Origin: Patiria pectinifera
Lineage: Eukaryota > Echinodermata > Asteroidea > Valvatida > Asterinidae
Assembly (NCBI GenBank): GCA_029964075.1
Contig: CM057133.1
Coordinates: forward strand, 17,570,699-17,634,698
Reading direction: 5' to 3'
DNA length: 64,000 bases
Each line of letters opens with the position of its first letter. The first letter of the stretch is position 1. Made by a program: the position numbers and the translations under genes. A model generated the notes under the pieces. That model saw only the letters and a program-made list of their open reading frames with translations. It was not told the DNA's origin and did not search any database. Below are positions 12,301-20,500 of this stretch, piece after piece.

Positions 12301-12320
12301 CCCCGAGAGTTGAAGGCCAT
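304..12320 (-). CDS. HASPIN: haspin, histone H3 Thr3 kinase, 5' six exons (partial)
   Basis: Haspin is an atypical nuclear protein kinase that phosphorylates histone H3 on Thr3 in mitosis and so recruits the chromosomal passenger complex to centromeres. Exons on the minus strand, each with GT-AG borders: 12320-12148 (ATG), 4846-4759, 3916-2834, 2078-1869, 1405-1320 and 458-304. Phases agree at every junction, giving about 598 residues; an alternative acceptor for exon 2 at 4843 would drop one residue. The N-terminus carries a VRTYGRHKQR motif like the FRTYG start of human haspin. Residues 60-450 are Ser-rich and basic, with several S/T-P sites including an STP near 269-271, the type bound by Polo kinases. 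The kinase domain starts with the glycine loop GEGVYGEV (about 497-504), VVLK with the ATP lysine (518), FEEILPEIVIS with the alpha-C Glu (about 542), and ends at SENDRP. The C-lobe lies off the left edge. Identity is firm; exact exon edges are inferred. Confidence 0.93.
715..815 (-). repeat. SINE-like fragment
   Basis: Read on the minus strand this contains TGTCCTTGGGCAAGGCACTT, a motif typical of tRNA-derived invertebrate SINEs. A related, fuller copy lies at 47540-47780. It sits in a haspin intron. Confidence 0.45.
2272..2547. repeat. MITE-like element with GGGCCCAATTxCxT ends
   Basis: The left end begins GGGCCCAATTGCTTAGCGCTG and the right end is a diverged inverted copy finishing CAGCACAATGAAATTGGGAC. 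The same terminal sequence frames the element at 19636-19857, so this is a dispersed family of short terminal-inverted-repeat elements. It lies in the haspin intron between the exons at 2834-3916 and 1869-2078. Confidence 0.5.
4185..4440 (+). repeat. dispersed repeat containing ATGCTAATGCAAAT
   Basis: Shares with 46740-46950 a stretch including ACCTTTGTGT, TTTATGCTAATGCAAAT and CATTCATGAGCAAAA in the same order, so both are copies of one repeat. The octamer ATGCAAAT is a POU-factor consensus, but repeat membership is the simpler explanation. Confidence 0.45.
4980..5506 (+). mobile_element. TTAA-flanked MITE family A, copy 1
   Basis: Starts TTAAAGGGAATGTACA and ends TGTATATTCCCTTTAA, so TTAA sits at both ends as for target duplications of piggyBac-type transposition. 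It is 527 bp with no coding potential. A central hairpin (5315-5330 paired with 5331-5346) has the core GGTGGTCGGCCGACCACC with one G-T mismatch. Sister copies are at 35889-36290, 44707-45230 and 52649-53173. It lies in haspin intron 1. Confidence 0.75.
6825..6925 (+). repeat. SINE/LINE 3' tail with AAT-rich microsatellite
   Basis: The sequence ATCGCTTTGAGATCG, then GGAAAGCGCTATATAAGCAC, then an ATTATTATT run, is the conserved 3' tail found on many invertebrate SINEs and L2-like LINEs. Only this tail is recognisable; no head or reading frame was found upstream. Confidence 0.5.
7358..7561 (+). mobile_element. pogo/Tigger-like MITE, copy 1
   Basis: Terminal inverted repeats begin CAGTCAATTCTCGTTAATAC on the left and end GAGAGTCGACTG on the right, the CAGT start being typical of pogo-type mariners. 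TA follows on the right; the left flank is TG, presumably a mutated TA. A better preserved copy lies at 47345-47531. No transposase is present. It ends about 380 bp before the TLR start codon. Confidence 0.6.
7941..11042 (+). CDS. Toll-like receptor, P-type / multiple-cysteine-cluster
   Basis: A single intron-free frame of 1033 residues encodes a type I membrane innate immune receptor. Order: signal peptide (about 1-26), leucine-rich repeats (about 60-490), a first cysteine-rich LRR C-cap beginning WLWCDC (about 504), a second N-cap CPESCQC (about 577), a second LRR block (600-735), a second C-cap with NPLICDCDLMWL (about 738), one transmembrane helix (about 800-822) and a cytoplasmic TIR domain (about 853-990). 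TIR box 1 is YDAFISF, box 2 is RDFVVGE and box 3 contains FW. The paired LRRCT-LRRNT caps define the multiple-cysteine-cluster type typified by Drosophila Toll, unlike the single-cluster type of vertebrates. The BB loop has Val where many TLRs have Pro, as in Toll. The gene lies wholly inside haspin intron 1 on the opposite strand. The ATG at 7941 directly precedes the signal peptide. The ligand cannot be told from sequence. Confidence 0.95.
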   Translation: MRRRDKSYFWLSICALMIMVKTGYSSSCINMTNERTRLLEGLDCFCDAGMLEMPDHLPPIRILILDGGGCPHWNAVQWITTRLQSPGILQLLSLRNCRMHIGEEDMAPLANLTELSVSYGSVELLHPRAFLSLKRLKSLTLTSLGLTHFPDAVTGHFNISTNQTDGVDVRLPRLQHLDLSSNRISDIPDDTFIHLPSLEYLDLAKNRLRRLDAEPFRHLRKLQILNVSLNQISELPNQGFRGVLLNLHTLVMNNAVIFTLGSGSFRGLAQLRFLDISLGVINTLHPLSLQGLDSLQEINILFNPLRSVPQELLRPVNSTLRKINLSECKLSTIPRGFFEGLPLLEEVNLSKNQIAAIESISFQDSPQLKALDIAENSITDIPLNFFDQTTSIETVHLEGNSISVVHALTFWNLNDLQHIYMSKNNLTALETQAFYNLQSLKTLDLSGNFLQRVPNDALYNIPALQQLNLAANYLINFPHLPFINRDALTPTLYPTKAVTVDMQLNWLWCDCYMFSLISDHEYIDLFWPGANLLANLRFKNYQELMCSMPPLLRGEALYDPRQKSLLNPSLASFSGFYCPESCQCYTRCTDSMNITICNGNLTRVPQNLSKDINVLSLADNGLSAVPSGTFVHMKLLLEIDLSGNYITTIGEMFRGMSSLTTIHLGHNNIGAVTRGDFKGLTNLTFLDLQHNVISFIETGSFADLEKLQFLYLDHNLMPGLQSVVLNSIPRLQELTLDNNPLICDCDLMWLKEWLQTKDLENVESINCTTQSNETAAVVYLDDYEFMCNSTDVNVQTWDPIAETVAVCLGVLVFLMSTAAAVYRFRRVIQVVVYNHTGLRFSNKMDKDKDRTYLYDAFISFSTDDLDFVTQELVPKLESHEPPFKLCIHQRDFVVGECISTNIVNAVETSRRTLIVLSNNFVASEWCSFEFQAAQQQLLKDRQNRLIVILLEEVDKNLLDKDLKLYLSTNTYLERTDSLFWEKLYYAMPDKTRVSLDQGQVELNSLDKEDSVQTAQDEVELQVHVQEDLQQLIT
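11220..11225 (+). terminator. candidate polyadenylation signal of the TLR gene
   Basis: AATAAA lies 178 bases after the TLR stop codon. It is the first canonical hexamer downstream. Use in vivo is inferred. Confidence 0.4.
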
Positions 12321-13019
12321 CGTAGAGGGCAGAGTGTGCAGACTAGGACTAGGTCAATCAAATCTTGCAGGCTAATAAATGTGGGTCATCTTGATCTGAT
12401 CTATGTATGTACACCTACATGTATGTACTTGAACAACAGGAACACTTGCTGTTGTTTCTTATCTAATATCAGAGGACTGGGATAATAAAAAGAAAGCATT
12501 AAAAAAAACAACTTTAATACAAAAAAATTGGTCTTGAAAATATTTTGGAAAGAATGTTGCATCCTGAAACCACTTTTTTTTCATCATACAGTATATCCAT
12601 GAACATAATAAAGGTCAGTCATAGCAAAAATGTTGAAAAGAAATGAACCTGTGAGTGGGAAACATTTCCAATTTTGTTAGGATAAAGTTTGAAAAAGCAC
12701 TCTACTCTCCATAGACTTTGTACACAACCGCTGAAGTGGCGTCTGGATGCTACATTCTTTCCAATATGTTCACCAAGTTAAGATCCATTTTGTATGCATT
12801 CAACTTCCCTTTAAAAGAGTTTTGTGGATCGTTATTAAGCACAATCTTGAGTCCGACTATGGTTGATGCTTGGTATCCAGTCAACTCGACCGTTTACCAA
12901 CGTGACTCAAACCAACTCAACTGTTTGCCAACTCCCGTCGGTCTCGTCCGTTGTGCTAGTCTGAAAATTTTGGAATCTCAATACTAGAATACAAAATTTT
13001 AAGGTACTGAAAACATGCA
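12321..13019. other. region upstream of haspin, no gene recognised
   Basis: This lies 5' of the haspin start codon and should contain its promoter and 5' UTR. No clear TATA box or initiator could be assigned by eye. The rest is AT-rich and non-coding. Confidence 0.3.
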
Positions 13020-13625
13020 ACACAAGAACATAGACTGGCACATGAAAGCAAACCAGTCACACACGCTCACTGTAGTACTGCATCAATCAACAGTACTACT
13101 TGAGTACTTTTTTGAAGTACTTGTACTCGTACTCGAATGTCAAAGTACTCGTACTCGAATAGCAGTACTCGGGGGAAATGGTAGGGCCTATAGCTTGACT
13201 TTATACAACATGGCCTTATTTTATCGATACTTTCAGTTTGAAATGGTTGATTGGCTTGTGGAGAAATCGAAGTTTCCTGATATTCCTCTGTGCACGTCCA
13301 GACAAACACAACAGCTAGCAGTGATTGGGTCTGTTTACATCGGTCTGACTGGGCCTGGGCCAATTATTACGTACAATCAACCATTTGACGTATGGCCATA
13401 TTCGGAATACAAGTACTTGTACTCGTACTCTCAAGTAAAGTACTCGTACTCGCAAGTATAAGTACTCGTACTCCGAGACCTGTTCTTGTGCTCGGAGGTA
13501 CAAGTACTCGTACTCGTACACCTAAGTACTTGGTAGTACTCGAACATAGACTGGCACATGAAACAACCAGTCCAACACTGCTTCACTCCAGTAATGCATC
13601 AATCAACAGTGCTAATTGAAACATC
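13020..13625. repeat. TACTCG-rich array between two ~80-bp direct repeats
   Basis: An ~80-bp segment beginning GAACATAGACTGGCACATGA at 13026 recurs at 13542, both running on to TGCATCAATCAACAGT. Between them are clusters of GTACTCGTACTC-type repeats (13100-13170 and 13405-13535). A similar GTACTCGTACT-rich array lies at 48440-49001. No coding signal. Confidence 0.6.
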
Positions 13626-14698
13626 TGGCATGCCTGGTACTAGTAGTAGTACAAACTGTAGATAAATTTGAAGAGAAAGAATGCCTTCAGAGAAGCAGAC
13701 GGGTGTAAGTCAATTAATGGTGCATGGTTTTTCTTGGACCATGGTTGGACATGTACCAGTCTAGTCTTTCACTTTGGTCCTAAAGTTGATATTATCAATT
13801 TGACTGTCGATTGTGTAGTTACGGGCCCGGTCCCTTATAACTTTATAAGAGAACAAAATGCACTTTTATTTCTAATTTATTTGGCTTACCAAACTAGTTG
13901 GCGACATTTAAAGCGTGCACGTTTGTCATAGATAAAGGGAAGGGTTTTGAATTTTTAAGCAAAATTTGGGGGTAAAATGACAATGACATTATTGACGACA
14001 GGAAACGCAAAAGGAAAATAAAGATGGCGATCACCACGATGTACCGTGAATGAGCAAGGCCCGCTGAATCGCACGGCACCAACTGTAAACTGCATACGAA
14101 AATCGTTGTTTCCACCCCAAACCGCTAATGTATAGTGGCAACTGTTAAAAAAATTGCATTCGGGGATCAGAACAGCCAATCACAAGGCACCTCAATTATT
14201 TATGCTGGAATGCGAGTAGGACATATAAATTCTAACACAGCTAAACAGCTAAAGAGTGAATAAAATGACCTGATTTTGTTTTCCACGTTTTTCAGCACTC
14301 AATGTCCCAACTCGACCGTTTGCCAACTCGTCCATTGTCACAACTGGACTTAAAACGTGGAGTCAACTCGACCGTCTGACTGAGACTCTGACCGGGTTGC
14401 GTGCACCCGGCGCCCCGCGTGTGCGTGATTACCTTTTTCCCCATTCATGCCATTTGACAAAGACAAGCCACGTCCCTCAGCCATACATTTAATGTTGCTG
14501 TCGGTGCCACAACAGACGAGTAGTTGTATTTTGTAACTTCGTTTTTGTACAACGGGTATGACGGGGAGAGTTGTAACTTAAGTTGTGCATAACAACGGAC
14601 GACTTGACTTTCCAGTCGAACGCACAACGCAACGGTCATGACGGTCGAGTTGGCAAAACGGACGAGTTGACAAACGATCGAGCGATAACGTACAGCAT
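13626..14698. other. non-coding stretch with dispersed AACTCG motifs
   Basis: No gene was recognised. Near 14285-14385 and 14605-14690 there are scattered ACTCGACCGTTTGCCAACTC-like segments in opposite orientations, related to the arm units of the fold-back element that follows. Confidence 0.35.
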
Positions 14699-15556
14699 GT
14701 GTACACGGAAACAGGTCAACTCGTACGCGAACCAACTCGTACGCGAGTCAACTCGTACGCGGATTGGTCAACTCGTACGCGAGTCAACTCGTACGCGAGC
14801 CAACTCGTACGCGTGCCAACTCGTACGCGAGCCAACTCGTACGCGAACCAACTCGTACGCGAACCAACTCGTACGCGGGCTGTTTTAGGAGTGGTTTCGA
14901 GGATTGGGTTGGCATGGTTGGGAAGAATTTGGGAATAGTGTGACGGGTAGTCCGTAGTTCAATGTGTGACCGTTGTGTGTGATTGGGAGTGAACCCGTGA
15001 ATGATGATAATAAAGTAACTTTCCGGTGAAATTATATAAAATTCTGATTTTAACAAAAAATAAAACTTGCCCAACCAACCAGCAATTGTACCGTGGCATA
15101 CACAGGTTACAGCGATTCAATCATGCAATCTGTATACAGTGCGCGGTGCGGCGGGAACCAATCATACTGGTTATCGCGAAGAAAACTTCCCAATCAATCA
15201 AGCGAACTTGTAAAAAAACAAACAAACGCAGAATTCTTCTCTAAAAAATCGCGAATGTAAGTAGCACTGGCAGATTCAAAAATCAACTACATTTAATTTG
15301 AAAATGTCAACCTTTCAGAAAAGGTAAAATTATGCCGACCTACCGTACCGAACCTAATTTCATCTGTCCATGTGAGCTAAACCAATCGTCTAAACTCACG
15401 CGTACGAGTTGGTCCGCGTACGAGTTGGTCCGCGTACGAGTCGGTCCGCGTACGAGTCGGTCCGCATACGAGTCGGTTCGCGTACGAATTGACTCGCGTA
15501 CGAGTTGGTCGCGTACGAGTTGGTTCGCGTACGAGTTGACCTGTATTCGTGTACAC
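14699..15556. mobile_element. fold-back element 1, arms of 16-bp tandem units
   Basis: The left arm (14699-14880) is about ten units of CAACTCGTACGCGAGC; the right arm (15398-15556) is about nine units of the reverse complement. The outer ends also mirror each other: GTGTACACGGAAACAGGTC on the left against GACCTGTATTCGTGTACAC on the right. The ~520-bp centre has no coding potential. This is the layout of fold-back (FB/Galileo-like) DNA elements. Confidence 0.7.
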
Positions 15557-16131
15557 GGTGTGCTAGCTGTCTAGGTCGGTCACGTCAAGTCAGTCCGTTG
15601 TGGAGTTTATTTCGTCTAGCCGCGGCCACACTGGTGTGGCCAATCACACATTTACATTTTACCATCGAACAAACTTTATACTCACTCACAGTCGAGTCAC
15701 ATAATTGTAGGTGCAGTGTTTCCGTCTTCCTCAAAAACCTCAATTGAGACTGCCCGATCGGCTGTCATTTTGAAGAACCGCACATCGTGCAATAAACCGA
15801 AAAGAAACCATCTGATTGGTTAATTTTGGAGGTCATACACATCGGCGCATGCGTAGTACCAACAAATTGTTATGAAACAAGATGGCCGCGCCCATGGAAA
15901 CTTGAGCTGTTGCGTGTGCATCAGTTATCAGAGTGATGTGGTAAGTGTTTGAATCATATGTTTGCACATTTTGTGAATTCAAACCGATCTGAAATAATTA
16001 TATATATACAACAGTCGTGAAAACATGGTCATGGAAAAGGGCACTGGCAAACTTTCAGCTGTGTTGGCGCATACCAAAAAAACCCCCAACGGCGTCGATC
16101 GTTACCCGCGCCCCCGCGGCCGCGGCGGGCA

Positions 16132-16212
16132 ATGGCGGGCAATGGCGGGCAATGGCGGGCAGTGGCGGGCAGTGGCGGGCAATGGCGGGCAGTGGCGGGC
16201 AATGAAGGGCAA
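16132..16212 (+). repeat. 10-bp minisatellite, GGCGGGCAAT unit
   Basis: About eight head-to-tail copies of GGCGGGCAAT or GGCGGGCAGT follow a GC-rich NotI-like stretch. The array is short and perfectly phased, as expected for a young minisatellite. Confidence 0.75.
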
Positions 16213-16435
16213 ATAGTGGCGGGTAGGTCTGCGCCTAGGCAATACTAGGCCCTCTAGCTAGTTGTTTAATTCCAACTTGGAACACACCCCTTAAACCCGG
16301 AGAGGGCTACTTCAACATTTTAAACCGGAATATTAAAAAAAAAAACATTAGCAGGAGAAAGCAAAGCAAGATCATCTAACAATAATCAGACATTTAATTA
16401 AAATTTTGTTTTTAAGTTCATAAACAAAAAATGGG

Positions 16436-17192
16436 TGTCGGACGCTTCGCCCCATTTCCACGTCGCCCCATGTCACTTCGCCCCTAACCACTTCGCCCCA
16501 TCCCCACTTCGCCCCATCCCCACATCGCCCCATCTCCGCTTCGCCCCATCCCCACTTCGCCCCATCCCCGCTTCGCCCCATCCCCACTTCGCCCCATGTA
16601 GTATGAAAAAGGTGAAGGCTAGGGGTGCAGACCAAATAAACTGCCAAAGACCCCAGATAATAAATGTTCCCAATTCTAGAAACTTAGGAAAAATACAAAC
16701 TTTCTGATGAGGTGCTCGAGACACAGATGAGAGAAATGATGGCTCTATCCCATTCAAAGACGCCTCTCCTATTGGCTTGTGAATAAAAAATGTGCGTAAG
16801 AACAACACATCATTTAGATGAGATTGGTTCCTCCAAGAGTGAAATTAGGATGTCAAAGGTTTTGTCGTTCTCAGATAAGTGGGAGACGGGTTGGTATAGC
16901 CAGGTTGGGAACAAAGTTGGATCTGTTGAAATTGTTTTTTAAGCCAATAAAATAGATGAGATTTTTTTTTTATATGTAACGGCTGGGGCGAAGTGGGGAT
17001 GGGGCGAAGTGGGGATGGGGCGAAGTGGGAATGGGGCGAAGTGGGAATGGGGCGAAGTGGGGATGGGGCGAAGTGGGGATGGGGCGAAGTGGGAATGGGG
17101 CGAAGTGGGAATGGGGCGAAGTGGGGATGGGGCGAAGTGGTTAGGGGCGAAGTGACATGGGGCGACGTGGAAATGGGGCGAAGTGTCCGACA
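16436..17192. mobile_element. fold-back element 2, arms of 16-bp tandem units
   Basis: The left arm (16436-16596) is built of ACTTCGCCCCATCCCC units; the right arm (16986-17191) is the reverse complement. Variant units appear in mirrored order from the ends: a CCATTTCC unit, a CGTCGCCCC unit, a CATGTC unit and a CCTAACC unit. Both termini read TGTCGGAC inward. The ~390-bp centre is AT-rich and non-coding. Confidence 0.75.
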
Positions 17193-17530
17193 TTCCAAAA
17201 AATAGATGACTTTGGCAACAAAGATTCATCTCATAAGAAATATACATTTTTGACTGTTTGCAAGCAACTGAAAGTGTGCATGTTTTTCACTAACAAAGTT
17301 GTATTATTGTAAATAATGCAATGGAATGGTAACTCTTGTAAAAGGATACAAATAGGCGCATCCTTGAGCGTACATACCTGAGCTGATATTTTAAACAAGT
17401 GCTGCAGTGGAAAGTTAATGAATAGTTCTGTAACTGTACGTAGGACATATGATGCAACCATTGATGAGGAGCGAAATTGATAAGGAGCACAGAACAAGTC
17501 TTCAGCAGTATCCGTCCAGTATTGCATGCA

Positions 17531-20500
17531 ATGGCATCACCAGTTGCCCTAGTCCAGGGTGCAAGTAGGGGATTAGGTCTGCAGTTCTGCCGAAGCCTTC
17601 TCCGACGGAGCCCAACAGCCCATGTCATTGCCACCTGTCGCAATCCAGACAGTGCAAAGGAACTCCTAGCACTGCAGGTACTACTTCATGATCTAATTAC
17701 CTATGCTTCCCAATTTTCTTAATTGAATATACATTGTATTTATCAGTGTTGTAATCCAGTTCACAAGTTCGTCTAGTCAATCAAAATGTAACAAAACAAG
17801 ATACGAACTGCAACAAAGGACTACATTTGTCATAGTTCATCATTTAAAGCTATAGTCCATCATTTGTAATTAGTGCATTTTGTTCGTTTGAAGCAACAAA
17901 AGTGTTCAAAATCTAATGAAGGATACTGAACAACTTACTTGATGAAGTTTCAGCTCAGCTTCAGCTTCATATTCCGAGAAAAACAGCATTCTAGGATCTC
18001 AATTTCAAATCAAAAGTTGCTAAATCATGTTTCGAATTGTTTTGAATTGCAGCTTTACGCGATGTTGTGCACTGATCCAACGAATTATAGCAACCGCGCG
18101 CGCCTGTACGTCATTCCAATGCTTGTGCGGGCTGCGCCGAATAACAAAACGAACAACTAATTTAAATTTTCCTACGGTGCTTCTTAAGAAGCACCGTTGG
18201 AAATGCCTCCTTTCGTTGATTTCTTCAAAATGACAGCTTGCCAGAAAGAATAATTTCACAGGGAGTTTAGTCCCCTTACTATCTTTCAACCAGTATGTTT
18301 TTCAACAATAATTACGCCGGTTACTTTTTTGGATAGCTGCAAATGATGGACTCGGGCTTTAAATAGAAATGACTTGACTTGAGACAGGATGACTGACTTG
18401 TGATGACAACTCTAATCACTTGTACTAAATAACAAGTCAATACACGAGTCCATGGCCAGTCGCACGTAGCAGGGGAACAATAACAAAGGCATGTAAGTTC
18501 ACTTGAAAAGCTTGTTACTTAACTTTGGACCTCACCCTTCTGATTGACTCCTGATGAAACTGTGTGTGGATATGTAACAGACCAGACTGGGATCTGGGAC
18601 CTCGAGTGCAGAAAAAGAGGCAAAACAAAATCTAACCAACTTTACTCGCACTTTAGCCGACACAATTCTCCGAAATTTTCATGAGATAAAGACAAGGTCC
18701 TCAGTATTTCACCAGCCAAGTTTGAAGTCTCAATTCAATTTTTAAAGGAGACCTTTCTTCAACAATAATGCACCTGAGAGTGATGCAAAGTGATTTCAAT
18801 TTAAAGCCCAAGACTAGACTGGTACATATCCAACTTTTGAGAAAAATAAAGACCATTCAGTGGTTTGGTGGTATGACTATGGAAAGAATGTGTAGAAATA
18901 GAGACTAGGTACCAGATGGTTCTTTTGACACAGTGCTGTACAAAAGGGGTGTTTGACTGGTTGTTTCATGTGCCAGTCTATTTGCTTGTATTGGATGTTT
19001 ATACTATCTTAAGTTTTGGGACTCTCATTTTGAGAATCCCAAAATTTCGGACTAGTAACAAACTAGACTTCAAAATTGATTGATACATCTTTTTTGTTTG
19101 TCTCTCTTTACCTGTATTTACTGATGCACGGTTGCACAGAATGAGAACAGGAAGCGTCTGGATGTGGAGAAGATTGACCTTGCCCAGCCCAGGGATATCC
19201 AGGGGGTCGCGGACAAGGTCAAAGACAGTGGGGTCAGCAAATTGGATCTACTCATAAACTGCGCAGGGATGCTGCACCCTTCCGGGAGGGGCGAAACCAG
19301 TCTCAGGGATGTTTCAATTGAGGTACGTGTGTATGTCAGTGGTGGATCTAGAGGGGTAGGGGTTGGGGAAGGTCAACCCAACAGCCCCCCCCACTGTTCA
19401 GCTGCTGTATAATACTACTTAATGGGGCCAAAAATTGCCTTAGAATGCAGGAGAAAGTATCATAGATTTCAATTTTTTTTCCCGAGGCAAGCCCCTGGAT
19501 CCAACTGAACATGCCTTCACTCAACGTGATTCACTCAACTTGATTTACTCAATGTGTGTACTTTTTAATTTTTTTTCGCAAAACACTAGTTGAATATTGG
19601 GTTAATGATCGACTATGCTGTATGGGGACAGCCCAGGGCCCAATTTCATGGCACTGCTGAGCACAAAATTTGCTTAGCACAAAAACGTCTGGCTTGTAAA
19701 AGCAGGTTACCAGCCAAAACTCCATGTGATTTTCATGCTAAGCAAACAACAGCTGAATACTAATCAAGAGCAATGTACATCACGTGAAGTTTCAGCTGGT
19801 AAACTGCTTTTATAAACCAGACTTTTTTGTGCTAAGCAGTGCCGTGAAATTGGCCCCAGGTTTGTAGATGGTAAGTAGATGTCTTCCCCTCTGGCTTTAT
19901 TTTTGCAGGGTTTGTCCACCACCTTGACCACCAATGCAGTCGGGCCTCTTCTGATGGCCAAGCATTTTGCCCCTTTGCTGTCGAAAGGCTCTGGGGAGTA
20001 CGGGTCAAAAGAACAAAGCAAACCCCATGCTGGGGTCATTGTGAACATTTCAGCAAGGGTTGGCTCCATTTTAGACAACAAAGGTAAAGACAAGTTTGGT
20101 TTACATTAAAATCCCCCAGTCATCCTCCACTCACTGGATTTGTGAAATAAACACCGCAAAAACAAAAAGAAAGTCCACACTCATTTGAGGGGTCATAATT
20201 TTGAATCTGACCATGATAATGTCATTTATGTAGACCTTTGGGGAATTTTGTAAGCTACATTTTGATACCCCATTTGCGACCAAATACTGTAGATCGTCCA
20301 AGATTGACAACAGTTTATGAAAATTGATGCAGTTTGAAAAGTTGAACATTATAAGATTATGCGAGGAGAAATTGCTAAGCATAACCACCCATGCCTGTAG
20401 TTGGCCCCTATCGACCGCACAGTGCCCGAACAAAGCGCGGGTCGTGGGTATAATGCTCCCATGCATGCAAGCACTGTGTGATCGGTATTTCCTGTCATTC

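Noticed and set aside
12155..12361. Alternative minus-strand frame over haspin exon 1
   Set aside because: The other frame gives the haspin N-terminal RTYG motif and a phase that fits exon 2.
13315..13619. Frames rich in YEYLYLRV or VLVLVL
   Set aside because: Translation of GTACTCGTACTC repeats.
14583..15074. Frames with repeating NSYANQLVRE/TRTR-type peptides on both strands
   Set aside because: They translate the 16-bp arm units of fold-back element 1; no start context, introns or non-repeat domain.
16372..17247. Frames with repeating HFAPSPLRPIPTSP or WGEVGMGRSGDG peptides
   Set aside because: Translations of the GC-rich arms of fold-back element 2.
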